Shown here in pieces: positions 1 through 8,104 of a stretch of DNA of 64,000 bases (its first letter is position 1; every line of letters starts with the position of its first letter). Under the pieces are notes generated by a model, which did no database searches, was not told the origin of the DNA, and saw nothing but the letters and a program-made list of their open reading frames with translations. The position numbers and the translations under genes are program-made. Source of the stretch: Carnobacterium_A sp049673005 (GTDB lineage: Bacteria; Bacillota; Bacilli; Lactobacillales; Carnobacteriaceae); assembly GCF_049673005.1 (NCBI RefSeq), contig NZ_JBATXB010000004.1, positions 18,087 to 82,086 on the forward strand, given 5' to 3'.

Positions 1-1
1 A

Positions 2-298
2 GAAGATCCTATTAAAATTAATGCTATTATGACATCTCAATTTCGGTTGCTATTACAAGTGAAAATTCTTGAAAAGAGAGGGTATCAGCAAGGTGATATT
101 GCTAAAATTTTAAAGGTTCATCCTTATAGAATTAAGTTGAGCATCCAACATATGAGACCTTTTAGCAAAAAAGTTTTAGCTGACGCTTATAATGGTTTAA
201 TAGAAACAGAATACCGCCTAAAAACGGGTCAAGGTGAAAAAAATATGCAATTCGAGTTATTTGTTTTACAATTTGCAAGGAACTATTCAATAGGATAA
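2..298 (+). CDS. holA: DNA polymerase III delta subunit, C-terminal part
   Basis: This is the 3' end of holA, cut by the left edge; the open frame runs in from base 2 with no start. Delta is the subunit of the clamp-loader complex that opens the beta sliding clamp. The visible 98 residues are the helical C-terminal collar domain, with the family-typical stretch around RLLLQVKIL and later VHPYRIK, and a final segment in which the protein is predicted to pack into the pentameric loader ring. rpsT follows 145 bp downstream, a common Firmicutes neighbour. The identification rests on the C-terminal pattern and this context; the ATPase-like N-terminal part is outside the window. Confidence 0.85.
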   Translation, partial: EDPIKINAIMTSQFRLLLQVKILEKRGYQQGDIAKILKVHPYRIKLSIQHMRPFSKKVLADAYNGLIETEYRLKTGQGEKNMQFELFVLQFARNYSIG

Positions 299-345
299 TA
301 ATAAACACCTAATAGCTATCAAGTAAAAAAACTTTACAGTTTATA

Positions 346-374
346 TTGCAATGAGGTCTTTCATTATGTATAAT
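346..374 (+). promoter_or_regulatory. rpsT promoter
   Basis: A TTGCAA -35 (346-351) and a perfect TATAAT -10 (369-374) are separated by 17 bp. The site lies about 70 bp upstream of the rpsT start, so rpsT can be transcribed independently of holA. Confidence 0.6.
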
Positions 375-442
375 GATTAACGTGGGAAACAACTGGAATA
401 ATCTATTTTAAGTTGTAATTAATTGAAAGTGGGGTGAATCAA

Positions 443-697
443 ATGCCAAACATCGAATCTGCAATCAAACGCGTTCGTACTTCAGAAAAATCTGCTTTAG
501 CAAATAACGTTCAAAAGAGCGCTATGCGTACTGCTATCAAAAAATTCGTTCAAGCTAATGAAGCTGGGGATGATAATACTGAAGCGTTACACAAACAAGC
601 AATCAGAGCCATTGATATGGCTGCATCTAAAGGATTGATTCATAAAAATAAAGCTAACCGTGACAAATCTCGTTTAACAGCTAAATTAGCTAAATAA
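443..697 (+). CDS. rpsT: 30S ribosomal protein S20
   Basis: S20 binds 16S rRNA early in 30S assembly. The 84-residue, Lys/Ala-rich helical protein begins MPNIESAIKRVR and ends LTAKLAK, which is typical of the family. The ATG at 443 is chosen over the in-frame GTG at 434 because the Shine-Dalgarno sequence (AAAGTGGGGTG) would overlap the GTG, and S20 proteins normally begin with MPNI or MANI. It has its own promoter and a strong terminator just downstream, so it is probably monocistronic, as S20 often is. Confidence 0.95.
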   Translation: MPNIESAIKRVRTSEKSALANNVQKSAMRTAIKKFVQANEAGDDNTEALHKQAIRAIDMAASKGLIHKNKANRDKSRLTAKLAK

Positions 698-725
698 GAT
701 AGTACAGTTAACTCGTTTTTATGAG

Positions 726-763
726 AGCCACAGACATGTTTGCCATGTTTGTGGTCTTTTTTT
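726..763 (+). terminator. rpsT intrinsic terminator
   Basis: An 11-bp stem (728-738 with 744-754, one G-T pair) has a 5-base loop and is followed by seven Ts. It lies 30 bp after the rpsT stop. Confidence 0.9.
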
Positions 764-777
764 ATCTATAAAATTGA

Positions 778-991
778 CGAAAGCCACTCCGCAATGGAGT
801 GGCTTTCTAATTAAAAATAAATATTTATAAAGTTATTCGGGGAAAATACTAGTCAAATTATATTAATTGATTTCTCATTTATACAACATAAACCCAACCT
901 CTTTTATGTCCTTACAGTTCCATAACTGCGCCAGTGTGAATAAATTTCTTTAAAACTATTTATATAAAACTACATACTTACTTTTAATACA
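778..991 (-). ncRNA. Candidate small RNA (speculative)
   Basis: The 520-bp gap between rpsT and uvrB has no convincing ORF. On the minus strand an extended -10, TGGTATAGT (-10 at 1003-998), precedes about 210 nt that can fold into a CAGTT/AACTG hairpin near 915-930, an ACATAAA/TTTATGT hairpin near 885-910, and finally the 11-bp hairpin at 781-807. The promoter-like site, internal hairpins and terminal hairpin resemble a small RNA gene. The -35 is poor and I recognise no RNA family, so this is a guess from layout only. Confidence 0.2.
781..807. terminator. Perfect hairpin, possible second or minus-strand terminator
   Basis: Eleven perfectly paired bases (781-791 with 797-807) enclose a 5-base loop. 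The stem ends in AAA on one side and TTT on the other. It could back up the rpsT terminator or end a minus-strand transcript arriving from about 990. The T-run is short on both strands, so strength is uncertain. Confidence 0.55.
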
Positions 992-1058
992 TCTTTCACT
1001 ATACCATAAAAATAACTAGAAATAAAGGTTTTTTTGAAATATAAAGCTAATTTTATAT

Positions 1059-1084
1059 GGCTAGTATGAAAACCCCCGCTAGCC
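1059..1084. repeat. Short inverted repeat upstream of uvrB
   Basis: GGCTAG (1059-1064) and CTAGCC (1079-1084) are exact complements around a 14-base loop that contains a run of five Cs. The function is unknown. It lies 40 bp upstream of the uvrB -35 and has no T-run, so it is not an obvious terminator on the plus strand. Confidence 0.4.
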
Positions 1085-1123
1085 TAAACTATCTATTCGC
1101 TAAAAAGTAGAAGTCCCTTATCA

Positions 1124-1152
1124 TTGTAAGAACGTACGTTCAGTGGTAAACT
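1124..1152 (+). promoter_or_regulatory. uvrB promoter (SOS)
   Basis: TTGTAA (-35, 1124-1129) and TAAACT (-10, 1147-1152) are 17 bp apart, and the -10 is extended by TGG. The spacer is almost filled by the LexA box, so repressor and RNA polymerase cannot bind together. About 60 nt of leader precede the uvrB start. Confidence 0.7.
1129..1142 (+). promoter_or_regulatory. LexA (SOS) box of uvrB
   Basis: The core GAACGTACGTTC is a perfect 12-bp palindrome. It matches the Gram-positive LexA/DinR consensus CGAACRNRYGTTYC except for its outermost bases. It lies between the -35 and -10 of a known SOS gene, uvrB. Confidence 0.85.
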
Positions 1153-1218
1153 AGTAGTTTAAAGAATAAGATAAATTTTATTTTGTGAAAATTATAAAAA
1201 ACAGGATGTGAAACTAAA

Positions 1219-3207
1219 ATGGAAAAAGATCAATTTAAGTTAGTATCTAATTATGAACCTGGTGGAGATCAGCCCAATGCTATTAAAGAATTAGTTAAAG
1301 GGATTGGAGAAGGGAAAAAAGAACAAACTTTATTAGGCGCAACTGGAACTGGGAAAACTTTTACAGTATCTAACGTCATTCAAGAGGTAAATAAACCAAC
1401 TTTGGTTATTGCGCATAATAAAACTTTAGCTGGTCAGTTATACAGTGAATTTAAAGAGTTTTTTCCTGAAAACGCAGTTGAATATTTTGTTAGTTACTAT
1501 GATTATTACCAACCTGAAGCTTATGTGCCTTCTAGCGATACCTTTATTGAAAAAGAATCAAGTGTTAATGATGAAATTGACAAATTACGTCATTCAGCTA
1601 CAAGCTCTTTATTAGAGCGTCGTGATGTTATTGTTGTGGCTTCTGTTTCGTGTATTTTTGGTCTAGTAAATCCAATCGATTATCGAGACCATGTTTTGTC
1701 ATTACGTGTAGGGACTGAAATGAAAAGGGATGATATGTTAAGACGATTAGTTGATATGCAATTTGAACGAAATGATATTGATTTTCAACGTGGTAATTTT
1801 AGAGTACGTGGGGATGTTGTTGAAATATTTTTAGCTTCTAGAGACAGCGAAGCTGTGAGAGTAGAATTTTTTGGGGATGAAATTGACCGTATTACAGAAG
1901 TAGATGTTTTAACTGGAGAAATCAAAACTGAAATTCAACATGTGCCCGTTTTTCCCGCTACTCACTTTGTAGCAAATGATGAACAAACAAGAAATGCTGT
2001 GGTAACTATCCAAAAAGAATTAGAAGACCGTTTAAAAGTTTTGCGTGCAGAAGATAAATTAATTGAAGCACAACGTTTAGAACAGCGAACCAATTATGAT
2101 TTAGAGATGCTCTTAGAAATGGGTTATTGCTCAGGTATAGAAAACTACTCTAGGCATATGGATGGTAGAAAACCTGGTCAACCCCCATACACTCTAATAG
2201 ATTTTTTTCCAGAGGATTTTTTAATTGTGATTGATGAATCTCATATTACAATGTCTCAAATTAGAGGGATGTATAACGGAGATAGAGCAAGGAAAGAACG
2301 GCTAATTGAATATGGATTCCGTTTGCCAAGTGCCTTGGATAATAGACCCTTGCGTTTAGAGGAGTTCGAAAACCATGTTAATCAAATTATGTACATTTCT
2401 GCAACACCTGGTCCGTATGAGCTGGAACGCACTCCAGAGGTTGTAGAACAAATTATTCGCCCAACTGGTTTGCTTGATCCACTAATTGAAGTACGCCCAA
2501 TTAAAGGACAAATCGATGATTTAATAACTGAAATTAATAAGAGAGTAGAAAGAAATGAACGAACGTTTATTACTACATTAACAAAAAAAATGTCTGAAGA
2601 CTTAACCGACTATTTAAAAGAGGTTGGTATAAAAGTTTCTTATCTTCATAGTGATATTAAGACATTAGAAAGAACAGAAATTATTCGTGACTTACGGTTA
2701 GGTATTTATGATGTGTTAATTGGTATAAATTTATTAAGAGAAGGCATTGATGTTCCTGAAGTCTCTTTGATTGCCATATTAGATGCAGACAAAGAAGGCT
2801 TCTTAAGGAGTGAGCGTTCATTGGTACAAACTATTGGCCGAGCAGCTCGTAACCAAAACGGGAGAGTAATCATGTATGCTGATCGAGTTACTGATTCAAT
2901 GAAAGCTGCAATAGGAGAGACAGAAAGACGTCGTGAAACACAAAAAGCTTACAATGAAAAACATAACATAACACCAACAACAATCATCAAAGAAGTACGT
3001 GATCTAATCTCCATTACTACAGCTGTCTCAGGTGAAGCAAAAGAAGGTCTTTCTTCTAAAAAAGTAGCCAAAATGACGAAACAAGAAAGAAGAGAATTAA
3101 TAAAAAATATGGAAAAAGAAATGCATGAAGCAGCAAAAGCGCTTGATTTTGAAAAAGCTGCCAATTTAAGAGATATTGTACTTGAACTAACTGCTCAATA
3201 TAAATAA
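1219..3207 (+). CDS. uvrB: Excinuclease ABC subunit B
   Basis: UvrB is the damage-verifying helicase of nucleotide excision repair; it takes DNA from UvrA2 and recruits UvrC. At 662 residues it is full length. Walker A is GATGTGKT (residues 40-47), the beta-hairpin that clamps damaged DNA is the Tyr-rich YYDYYQPEAYVP near residues 93-105, the DEAD-type motif is IDESH, and the C-terminal UVR domain that contacts UvrC is near 625-660. The ATG at 1219 follows an AGGATGTG ribosome site. It is controlled by a LexA box in its own promoter. In many Firmicutes uvrA follows directly; here rpsO follows instead, so uvrB stands alone. Confidence 0.97.
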   Translation: MEKDQFKLVSNYEPGGDQPNAIKELVKGIGEGKKEQTLLGATGTGKTFTVSNVIQEVNKPTLVIAHNKTLAGQLYSEFKEFFPENAVEYFVSYYDYYQPEAYVPSSDTFIEKESSVNDEIDKLRHSATSSLLERRDVIVVASVSCIFGLVNPIDYRDHVLSLRVGTEMKRDDMLRRLVDMQFERNDIDFQRGNFRVRGDVVEIFLASRDSEAVRVEFFGDEIDRITEVDVLTGEIKTEIQHVPVFPATHFVANDEQTRNAVVTIQKELEDRLKVLRAEDKLIEAQRLEQRTNYDLEMLLEMGYCSGIENYSRHMDGRKPGQPPYTLIDFFPEDFLIVIDESHITMSQIRGMYNGDRARKERLIEYGFRLPSALDNRPLRLEEFENHVNQIMYISATPGPYELERTPEVVEQIIRPTGLLDPLIEVRPIKGQIDDLITEINKRVERNERTFITTLTKKMSEDLTDYLKEVGIKVSYLHSDIKTLERTEIIRDLRLGIYDVLIGINLLREGIDVPEVSLIAILDADKEGFLRSERSLVQTIGRAARNQNGRVIMYADRVTDSMKAAIGETERRRETQKAYNEKHNITPTTIIKEVRDLISITTAVSGEAKEGLSSKKVAKMTKQERRELIKNMEKEMHEAAKALDFEKAANLRDIVLELTAQYK

Positions 3208-3258
3208 AGAGCGATATAAATTGAAATAGAATAAACCTAGTTTTTAGAGAATTAATAC

Positions 3259-3287
3259 TTGCATTTATCTCTAATATCATGTAATGT
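3259..3287 (+). promoter_or_regulatory. rpsO promoter
   Basis: TTGCAT (3259-3264) and TAATGT (3282-3287) are 17 bp apart, upstream of a roughly 90-nt leader. S15 genes in bacteria often carry autoregulatory leaders. I see no recognised fold here. Confidence 0.45.
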
Positions 3288-3381
3288 TTGTAAATGTATA
3301 ACATACATCCATTACTTGGTTAAACGACTCACCAACGTCTACTCAGTAATAGGATAAACTAAAAGGAAGAGGTGTTTAGAA

Positions 3382-3651
3382 ATGGCTATTTCTAAAGAAA
3401 GAAAGAACGAGATTATGAGAGAGTACGCAACACACGAAGGAGATACTGGTTCTCCAGAAGTACAAGTTGCTGTATTAACTGCAGAAATTAATCACTTAAA
3501 CGAACATGCACGTGTTCACAAAAAAGATCACCACTCATACCGTGGACTTATGAAGAAAATTGGTCACCGTCGTAACTTATTAGCATACTTACGTAATAAA
3601 GATGCTAGTCGTTATAGCGAACTAATCCAAAGATTAGGCCTACGTCGTTAA
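3382..3651 (+). CDS. rpsO: 30S ribosomal protein S15
   Basis: S15 is a primary 16S rRNA binder that also takes part in an intersubunit bridge. The 89-residue protein carries the family signature around DTGSPEVQVAVLT and HRRNLLAYLRNKD and ends QRLGLRR, so it is complete. The ribosome site GGAAGAGGTG precedes the ATG. It has its own promoter and terminator; pnp follows 212 bp later, the conserved rpsO-pnp order, but here pnp has a separate promoter. Confidence 0.97.
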   Translation: MAISKERKNEIMREYATHEGDTGSPEVQVAVLTAEINHLNEHARVHKKDHHSYRGLMKKIGHRRNLLAYLRNKDASRYSELIQRLGLRR

Positions 3652-3667
3652 AAATGATTGTCTTATT

Positions 3668-3705
3668 ATAAAGCGAGGTTCGCAGGAATCTCGCTTTATT
3701 TTTTG
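3668..3705 (+). terminator. rpsO terminator
   Basis: A 10-bp stem (3668-3677 with 3690-3699) closes a 12-base loop and is followed by a T-run. It separates rpsO from pnp. Confidence 0.85.
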
Positions 3706-3795
3706 CATAATCTAGTAAATGGTATAAAAAAATCAAAACTGCACGTTCCGTTAACCATCCTACTATACAAATGTGAGTTTTTAATAGATTAGAGA

Positions 3796-3828
3796 TTGAC
3801 ATTTGTTTAGTAGTCTGTTTGGTAAAAT
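3796..3828 (+). promoter_or_regulatory. pnp promoter
   Basis: The extended -10 TGGTAAAAT (TAAAAT at 3823-3828) lies 36 bp upstream of the ATG. A consensus TTGACA is present at 3796-3801 but the spacer would be 21 bp, longer than normal, so the extended -10 probably carries most of the activity. Confidence 0.45.
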
Positions 3829-3863
3829 GAATGGTAGTTTGAAAAAAAGGAGAACAATAATTT

Positions 3864-5969
3864 ATGTCAGAAAAACAAATTTTCACTAAAGAGTGGGCAG
3901 GTCGTACGTTAACAGTTGAAGTTGGTCAATTAGCTAAGCAAGCTAATGGAGCAGCGTTAATTAGATATGGTGATACAGCTGTATTATCAGCAGCAGTAGC
4001 AAGTAAGAAAGCAAAAGATGTGGACTTTTTCCCATTAACTGTGAATTATGAAGAAAAAATGTATTCAGTAGGTAAGATACCTGGTGGGTTTATTAAGCGT
4101 GAAGGTCGTCCGAGCGAAGCAGCTACGTTAACTGCCCGACTAATTGACCGCCCAATACGCCCGATGTTTGCTGATGGATTTCGTAATGAAGTTCAAGTAA
4201 CCAATACTGTTATGTCAGTTGAGAAAGATTGTTCACCATCGTTTTCAGCAATGTTTGGTTCGTCATTGTCTCTAGTTATTTCAGACATTCCTTTTGCAGG
4301 CCCTATTGCTGGTGTTGATGTTGGACGTGTTAATGGAGAATACATTATCAATCCTACAGTTGAGCAAGAAGCTCTTTCAGATATTCATTTAACTGTTGCA
4401 GGAACAAAAACAGCTATAAATATGGTTGAAAGTGGAGCTAAAGAAGTTTCAGAAGAAGATATGCTAGGTGCTTTATTATTTGGGCATGCGGCTATTCAAG
4501 AACTTGTTGCGTTCCAAGAAGAAATTAAGCGAGCAGTGGGTAAAGCAAAGATAGAAGTTTCTTTGTTAGCAATTGATTCAGAACTTGAAAAAGAAGTAAA
4601 TGATACTTATAAAGAAAAAATGAGTACAGCAATTAAAACAGAAGAAAAACTAGCACGTGAAGAAAACATTGAAGCTGTGAAAGAAGAAGCTATCTTATTC
4701 TATAACGAAAAATATCAAGATCATGAAGAAGCTGGTCGTATTAAAAAAGAAATTAAAACGATCGTTGAAAATATGGAAAAAGATGAAGTTCGTCGTCTGA
4801 TTACGGTTGATAAAATTCGTCCAGATGGCCGTAAAATTGATGAAATACGTTCATTATCTTCAGAAGTGGGGCTATTACCAAGAACGCATGGTTCCGGTCT
4901 ATTCACACGTGGACAAACACAGGCTTTGACAGTTGCAACACTTGCTCCACTTGGAGAACATCAAATTATTGATGGACTAGGGATCGAAGAGAGTAAAAGA
5001 TTTATTCATCATTATAACTTCCCACAATTCTCAGTAGGAAGTACAGGACCTAATCGTGGGCCTGGACGTCGTGAAATTGGTCACGGAGCTCTGGGAGAAA
5101 GAGCATTGGCACAAGTTATTCCTAATGAAGAAGATTTTCCGTACATGATTCGTTTAGTTTCGGAAGTTTTAGAGTCAAACGGTTCATCATCTCAAGCTAG
5201 TATATGTGCTGGAACCTTAGCTTTAATGGACGCAGGTGTACCAATTAAAGCTCCAGTAGCCGGAATTGCTATGGGATTAGTAATGGAAGATGAAAACTAT
5301 ACGGTTTTAACAGATATTCAAGGACTTGAAGATCACTTAGGTGACATGGACTTTAAAGTAGCTGGAACCAAAGATGGAATTACTGCTTTACAAATGGATA
5401 TTAAGATTCAAGGAATCACACCACAAATTTTAGAAGAAGCATTAACTCAGGCTAAAAAAGCTCGCTTAGAAATCTTAGATGAATTAATTTCAACTATTTC
5501 TGAACCACATAAAGAGTTGAGTGAATATGCGCCAAAAATTGAAATGATGCAAATTAAACCAGAAAAAATTAAAGTCGTTATTGGCCGTGGTGGAGATCAA
5601 ATCAATGCGATTATAGAAGAAACTGGCGTTAAAATTGATATCGACCAAGAAGGTAAAATTAGTATTGCTTCAGAAAATGCATCAATGATAAAACGTGCAA
5701 AAGAAATTATTGAAGAATTGACTAAAGATATCGAAATTGGGAAAGTATATTCAGGTACAGTTAAACGAATTGAAAAATTTGGTGCTTTCATTGAAATTGC
5801 TAAAGGGAAAGATGGATTAGCACACATTTCTGAATTAGCTAATGAGCGCGTTGCTAAAGTAGAAGATGTATTGTCTATGGGTCAAGTTTTAGACGTTAAA
5901 GTTGTTGAAATTGACAAACAAGGTAGAATTAATCTTTCTGTTAAAGCACTATTGAAAAAAGAAGACTAA
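3864..5969 (+). CDS. pnp: Polyribonucleotide nucleotidyltransferase (PNPase)
   Basis: PNPase is a trimeric 3'-5' phosphorolytic exoribonuclease that degrades mRNA and processes RNA ends. The 701-residue protein has two RNase PH-like domains (about 1-220 and 310-540) joined by a helical domain, then a KH domain with the GxxG loop in VVIGRGGDQI (about 570), and a C-terminal S1 domain starting near VYSGTVKRIEKFGAF. It ends shortly after the S1 fold, without the long acidic tail of some relatives. The ribosome site AAAGGAG precedes the ATG. An intrinsic terminator follows at once, so it is a single-gene unit. Confidence 0.97.
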   Translation: MSEKQIFTKEWAGRTLTVEVGQLAKQANGAALIRYGDTAVLSAAVASKKAKDVDFFPLTVNYEEKMYSVGKIPGGFIKREGRPSEAATLTARLIDRPIRPMFADGFRNEVQVTNTVMSVEKDCSPSFSAMFGSSLSLVISDIPFAGPIAGVDVGRVNGEYIINPTVEQEALSDIHLTVAGTKTAINMVESGAKEVSEEDMLGALLFGHAAIQELVAFQEEIKRAVGKAKIEVSLLAIDSELEKEVNDTYKEKMSTAIKTEEKLAREENIEAVKEEAILFYNEKYQDHEEAGRIKKEIKTIVENMEKDEVRRLITVDKIRPDGRKIDEIRSLSSEVGLLPRTHGSGLFTRGQTQALTVATLAPLGEHQIIDGLGIEESKRFIHHYNFPQFSVGSTGPNRGPGRREIGHGALGERALAQVIPNEEDFPYMIRLVSEVLESNGSSSQASICAGTLALMDAGVPIKAPVAGIAMGLVMEDENYTVLTDIQGLEDHLGDMDFKVAGTKDGITALQMDIKIQGITPQILEEALTQAKKARLEILDELISTISEPHKELSEYAPKIEMMQIKPEKIKVVIGRGGDQINAIIEETGVKIDIDQEGKISIASENASMIKRAKEIIEELTKDIEIGKVYSGTVKRIEKFGAFIEIAKGKDGLAHISELANERVAKVEDVLSMGQVLDVKVVEIDKQGRINLSVKALLKKED

Positions 5970-5973
5970 AATA

Positions 5974-6011
5974 AAAAAAGTAGACTGCAGAATTGCGGTC
6001 TACTTTTTTTT
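5974..6011. terminator. pnp terminator, bidirectional
   Basis: The stem AAAAAAAGTAGACTGCAG pairs with its complement ending in CTACTTTTTTT. The A-run and T-run flank both sides, so it can end pnp on the plus strand and the hydrolase gene on the minus strand. Confidence 0.85.
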
Positions 6012-6060
6012 AATAATGAGTTAGTTAAATCTGTTATTTTAGAGCTCAATAGAATAGAAC

Positions 6061-6822
6061 TTACTTAATTCTATTGAGCCAAGAAGAAAGAATAATAAAA
6101 AGTTTTTCTTGTTGATCTTTATTACTAATAGTGGCATTTGCGTCTCCTTTTTGTTTTCCGTAACTTCCAAAACCAGCATGGTTTCCGCCTTGTATAGAAG
6201 AATATAGCGTCTTACTTGGTAAGAACTTTTTACTTTCTAAATAAGATTGTTGATCTAAAACTCCATCTTTTGATCCAACTACTGATAAAACAGGTAAAGC
6301 TTCATTTTCTATGCTGCCTTTATTATCAGGATAACTAGCTAAGAAAAATACTCCTCTTAATAACCCCATATCTGTTGCAGGATCTATTTGTGTATCATGA
6401 GCATAACGACTAGCCATTACTCCACCCAAAGAGTGACCACCTATAACGTAATCCTTAATATTATAATCGTCAATAATCAAATGAGCCTTATCTTTATCAG
6501 TAACAGCTAAATTAAAAGGGTGATGAATTAAGTATACTGGATAACCTTCAGTAGCTAGTTTTGAAGCCCAAATGCTATAACTTTTTTGATCGACGAGCGC
6601 GCCTTGATAGAAAATAACTGAAATGGGAAGGGGTTGCTTTTTAGGTTTGAAATAAATTACATCATCTGTCGTCCCAACAGTATAGGAAGCATGATTAATT
6701 GCTGCTTCAAAAGCTGAAGAAGAGGGTTGATAAGTAAGATTTCTAAGTGTGATGGACCCAACAGTAAATAAAACCAGTAGTGCTAATGTAAACCAAATAA
6801 TTATTTTCTTTTTATTTTTCAT
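6061..6822 (-). CDS. Membrane-anchored alpha/beta hydrolase
   Basis: A 253-residue protein starts with a Lys-rich stretch and a hydrophobic segment (about 7-27), a signal anchor or uncleaved signal peptide without a lipobox. The rest is an alpha/beta-hydrolase fold of the small hydrolase_5 type. The nucleophile elbow is GHSLGG (129-134, Ser131). The probable acid is Asp186 in GSKDG, and the probable base is His215 in GGNHAGFGSYG. It therefore probably acts outside the cell or at the membrane surface as an esterase or carboxypeptidase-like enzyme; the substrate is unknown. The ribosome site AAAGGAGA lies 7 bases from the ATG. It is the only minus-strand gene between pnp and asd. Confidence 0.85.
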   Translation of the reverse strand: MKNKKKIIIWFTLALLVLFTVGSITLRNLTYQPSSSAFEAAINHASYTVGTTDDVIYFKPKKQPLPISVIFYQGALVDQKSYSIWASKLATEGYPVYLIHHPFNLAVTDKDKAHLIIDDYNIKDYVIGGHSLGGVMASRYAHDTQIDPATDMGLLRGVFFLASYPDNKGSIENEALPVLSVVGSKDGVLDQQSYLESKKFLPSKTLYSSIQGGNHAGFGSYGKQKGDANATISNKDQQEKLFIILSSWLNRIK

Positions 6823-6941
6823 TTGTTCTCCTTTATATCTTTTTTTGTTTGTTCTATTCTACCACTAAATTTATTCTATAGGTTTAACTATTATTTGAAT
6901 AAATGCAATAATCTACATATGTATGATTTCTTTGCTATTTA

Positions 6942-6950
6942 TGCTAAAAT
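6942..6950 (+). promoter_or_regulatory. asd operon promoter (extended -10)
   Basis: The extended -10 TGCTAAAAT lies 79 bp before the asd ATG. The -35 region is weak (TATGAT). I see no lysine riboswitch or T-box in the short leader. Confidence 0.4.
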
Positions 6951-7028
6951 ATATATTGGTTACGTTTGTGGGGTAAATTAGAATATAAATAATAAATTCG
7001 AGAAGTTTTGTAAAGGAGTAATAACTAA

Positions 7029-8081
7029 ATGAATAAATACACGATAGCTGTAGTCGGAGCAACAGGAGCGGTGGGCACTAAAATGATCGAAATGCTTGAA
7101 AGCTCAGCTTTACCGATTCGCGAAATTAAAGTTCTTGCTTCAAAACGATCAGCAGGAAGAAAATTGATGGTTAATGGTTCAGAGTTGGTTATTGAAGAGA
7201 CAACACCTGAAGCTTTTGACGGAGTAGACATCGCTTTATTTAGTGCCGGTGGAGATGTTTCGAAACAATTCGCTCCAGAAGCAGTAAAACGTGGAGCAAT
7301 TGTTATTGACAACACAAGTGCTTATCGTATGGATCCTACTGTTCCGTTAGTTGTTCCTGAAGTTAATCCTGAAGCGCTAAAACAGCATAATGGGATCATT
7401 TCAAACCCAAATTGTTCTACTATTCAAATGATGGTAGCTTTAGATCCTATCCGTAAAAAATATGGATTAAGTCGAATTATTGTTTCAACTTATCAGGCAG
7501 TTAGTGGTGCTGGTATAGCTGCGGTTAAAGAAATGAAAGATCAGGCTCGAAAAATGCTTAATAACGAAACCTATGAGGCAATTATACTTCCTTCAGGAGG
7601 AGATAAAAAACATTATCCTATTGCGTTTAATATTTTGCCACAAATCGATTTATTCGCAGAAGAAGGTTATACTTACGAAGAGTGGAAAATGATAAATGAA
7701 ACAAAAAAAATCATGTCAGATAATGAAATTAAAATATCAGCTACTTGTGTACGTGTACCAGTAGTTTCTGGTCACTCAGAATCTATTTATATCGAAGTTG
7801 TCGATGAGTCAGCGACAGTTGCTGGTATAAAAGAAGTATTAGAAACAGCACCAGGAGTAGAATTGCAAGATGATCCCTCCGTTCAGTTGTATCCAACTCC
7901 ATTAACAGCAGATGGGAAAAAAGAAACATTTGTTGGTAGAATTAGGCAAGATATAGATGTGAAAACAGGGTATCATTTGTGGGTTGTATCAGATAATTTA
8001 ATCAAAGGTGCAGCGTTAAATTCAGTTCAAATTGCTGAAAAATTACACACTATGAGTTTAATAAAAAATAAAATGAATTAA
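7029..8081 (+). CDS. asd: Aspartate-semialdehyde dehydrogenase
   Basis: Asd reduces aspartyl-phosphate to aspartate semialdehyde, the branch compound for lysine/diaminopimelate, threonine and methionine. The 350-residue protein has the NADP-binding loop GATGAVG (10-16), and the catalytic Cys129 lies in SNPNCST. The conserved Arg/His region RVPVVSGHSE near 240 matches the rest of the active site. The ribosome site AAAGGAG precedes the ATG at 7029. The next gene, dapA, uses the product, and rnjB follows, resembling the asd-dapA-rnjB order of Bacillus subtilis but without the aspartokinase gene dapG. Confidence 0.96.
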   Translation: MNKYTIAVVGATGAVGTKMIEMLESSALPIREIKVLASKRSAGRKLMVNGSELVIEETTPEAFDGVDIALFSAGGDVSKQFAPEAVKRGAIVIDNTSAYRMDPTVPLVVPEVNPEALKQHNGIISNPNCSTIQMMVALDPIRKKYGLSRIIVSTYQAVSGAGIAAVKEMKDQARKMLNNETYEAIILPSGGDKKHYPIAFNILPQIDLFAEEGYTYEEWKMINETKKIMSDNEIKISATCVRVPVVSGHSESIYIEVVDESATVAGIKEVLETAPGVELQDDPSVQLYPTPLTADGKKETFVGRIRQDIDVKTGYHLWVVSDNLIKGAALNSVQIAEKLHTMSLIKNKMN

Positions 8082-8104
8082 TCATGAAAGAGAAGGTGTC
8101 TTTA

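Noticed and set aside
3605..3886. Minus-strand open frame between rpsO and pnp
   Set aside because: It overlaps the rpsO end, a terminator and the pnp promoter and start; composition is that of random AT-rich DNA.
8084..8104. Upstream ATG for dapA
   Set aside because: No ribosome site precedes it; AAGGTG at the right distance supports ATG 8105, which also gives the normal protein length.
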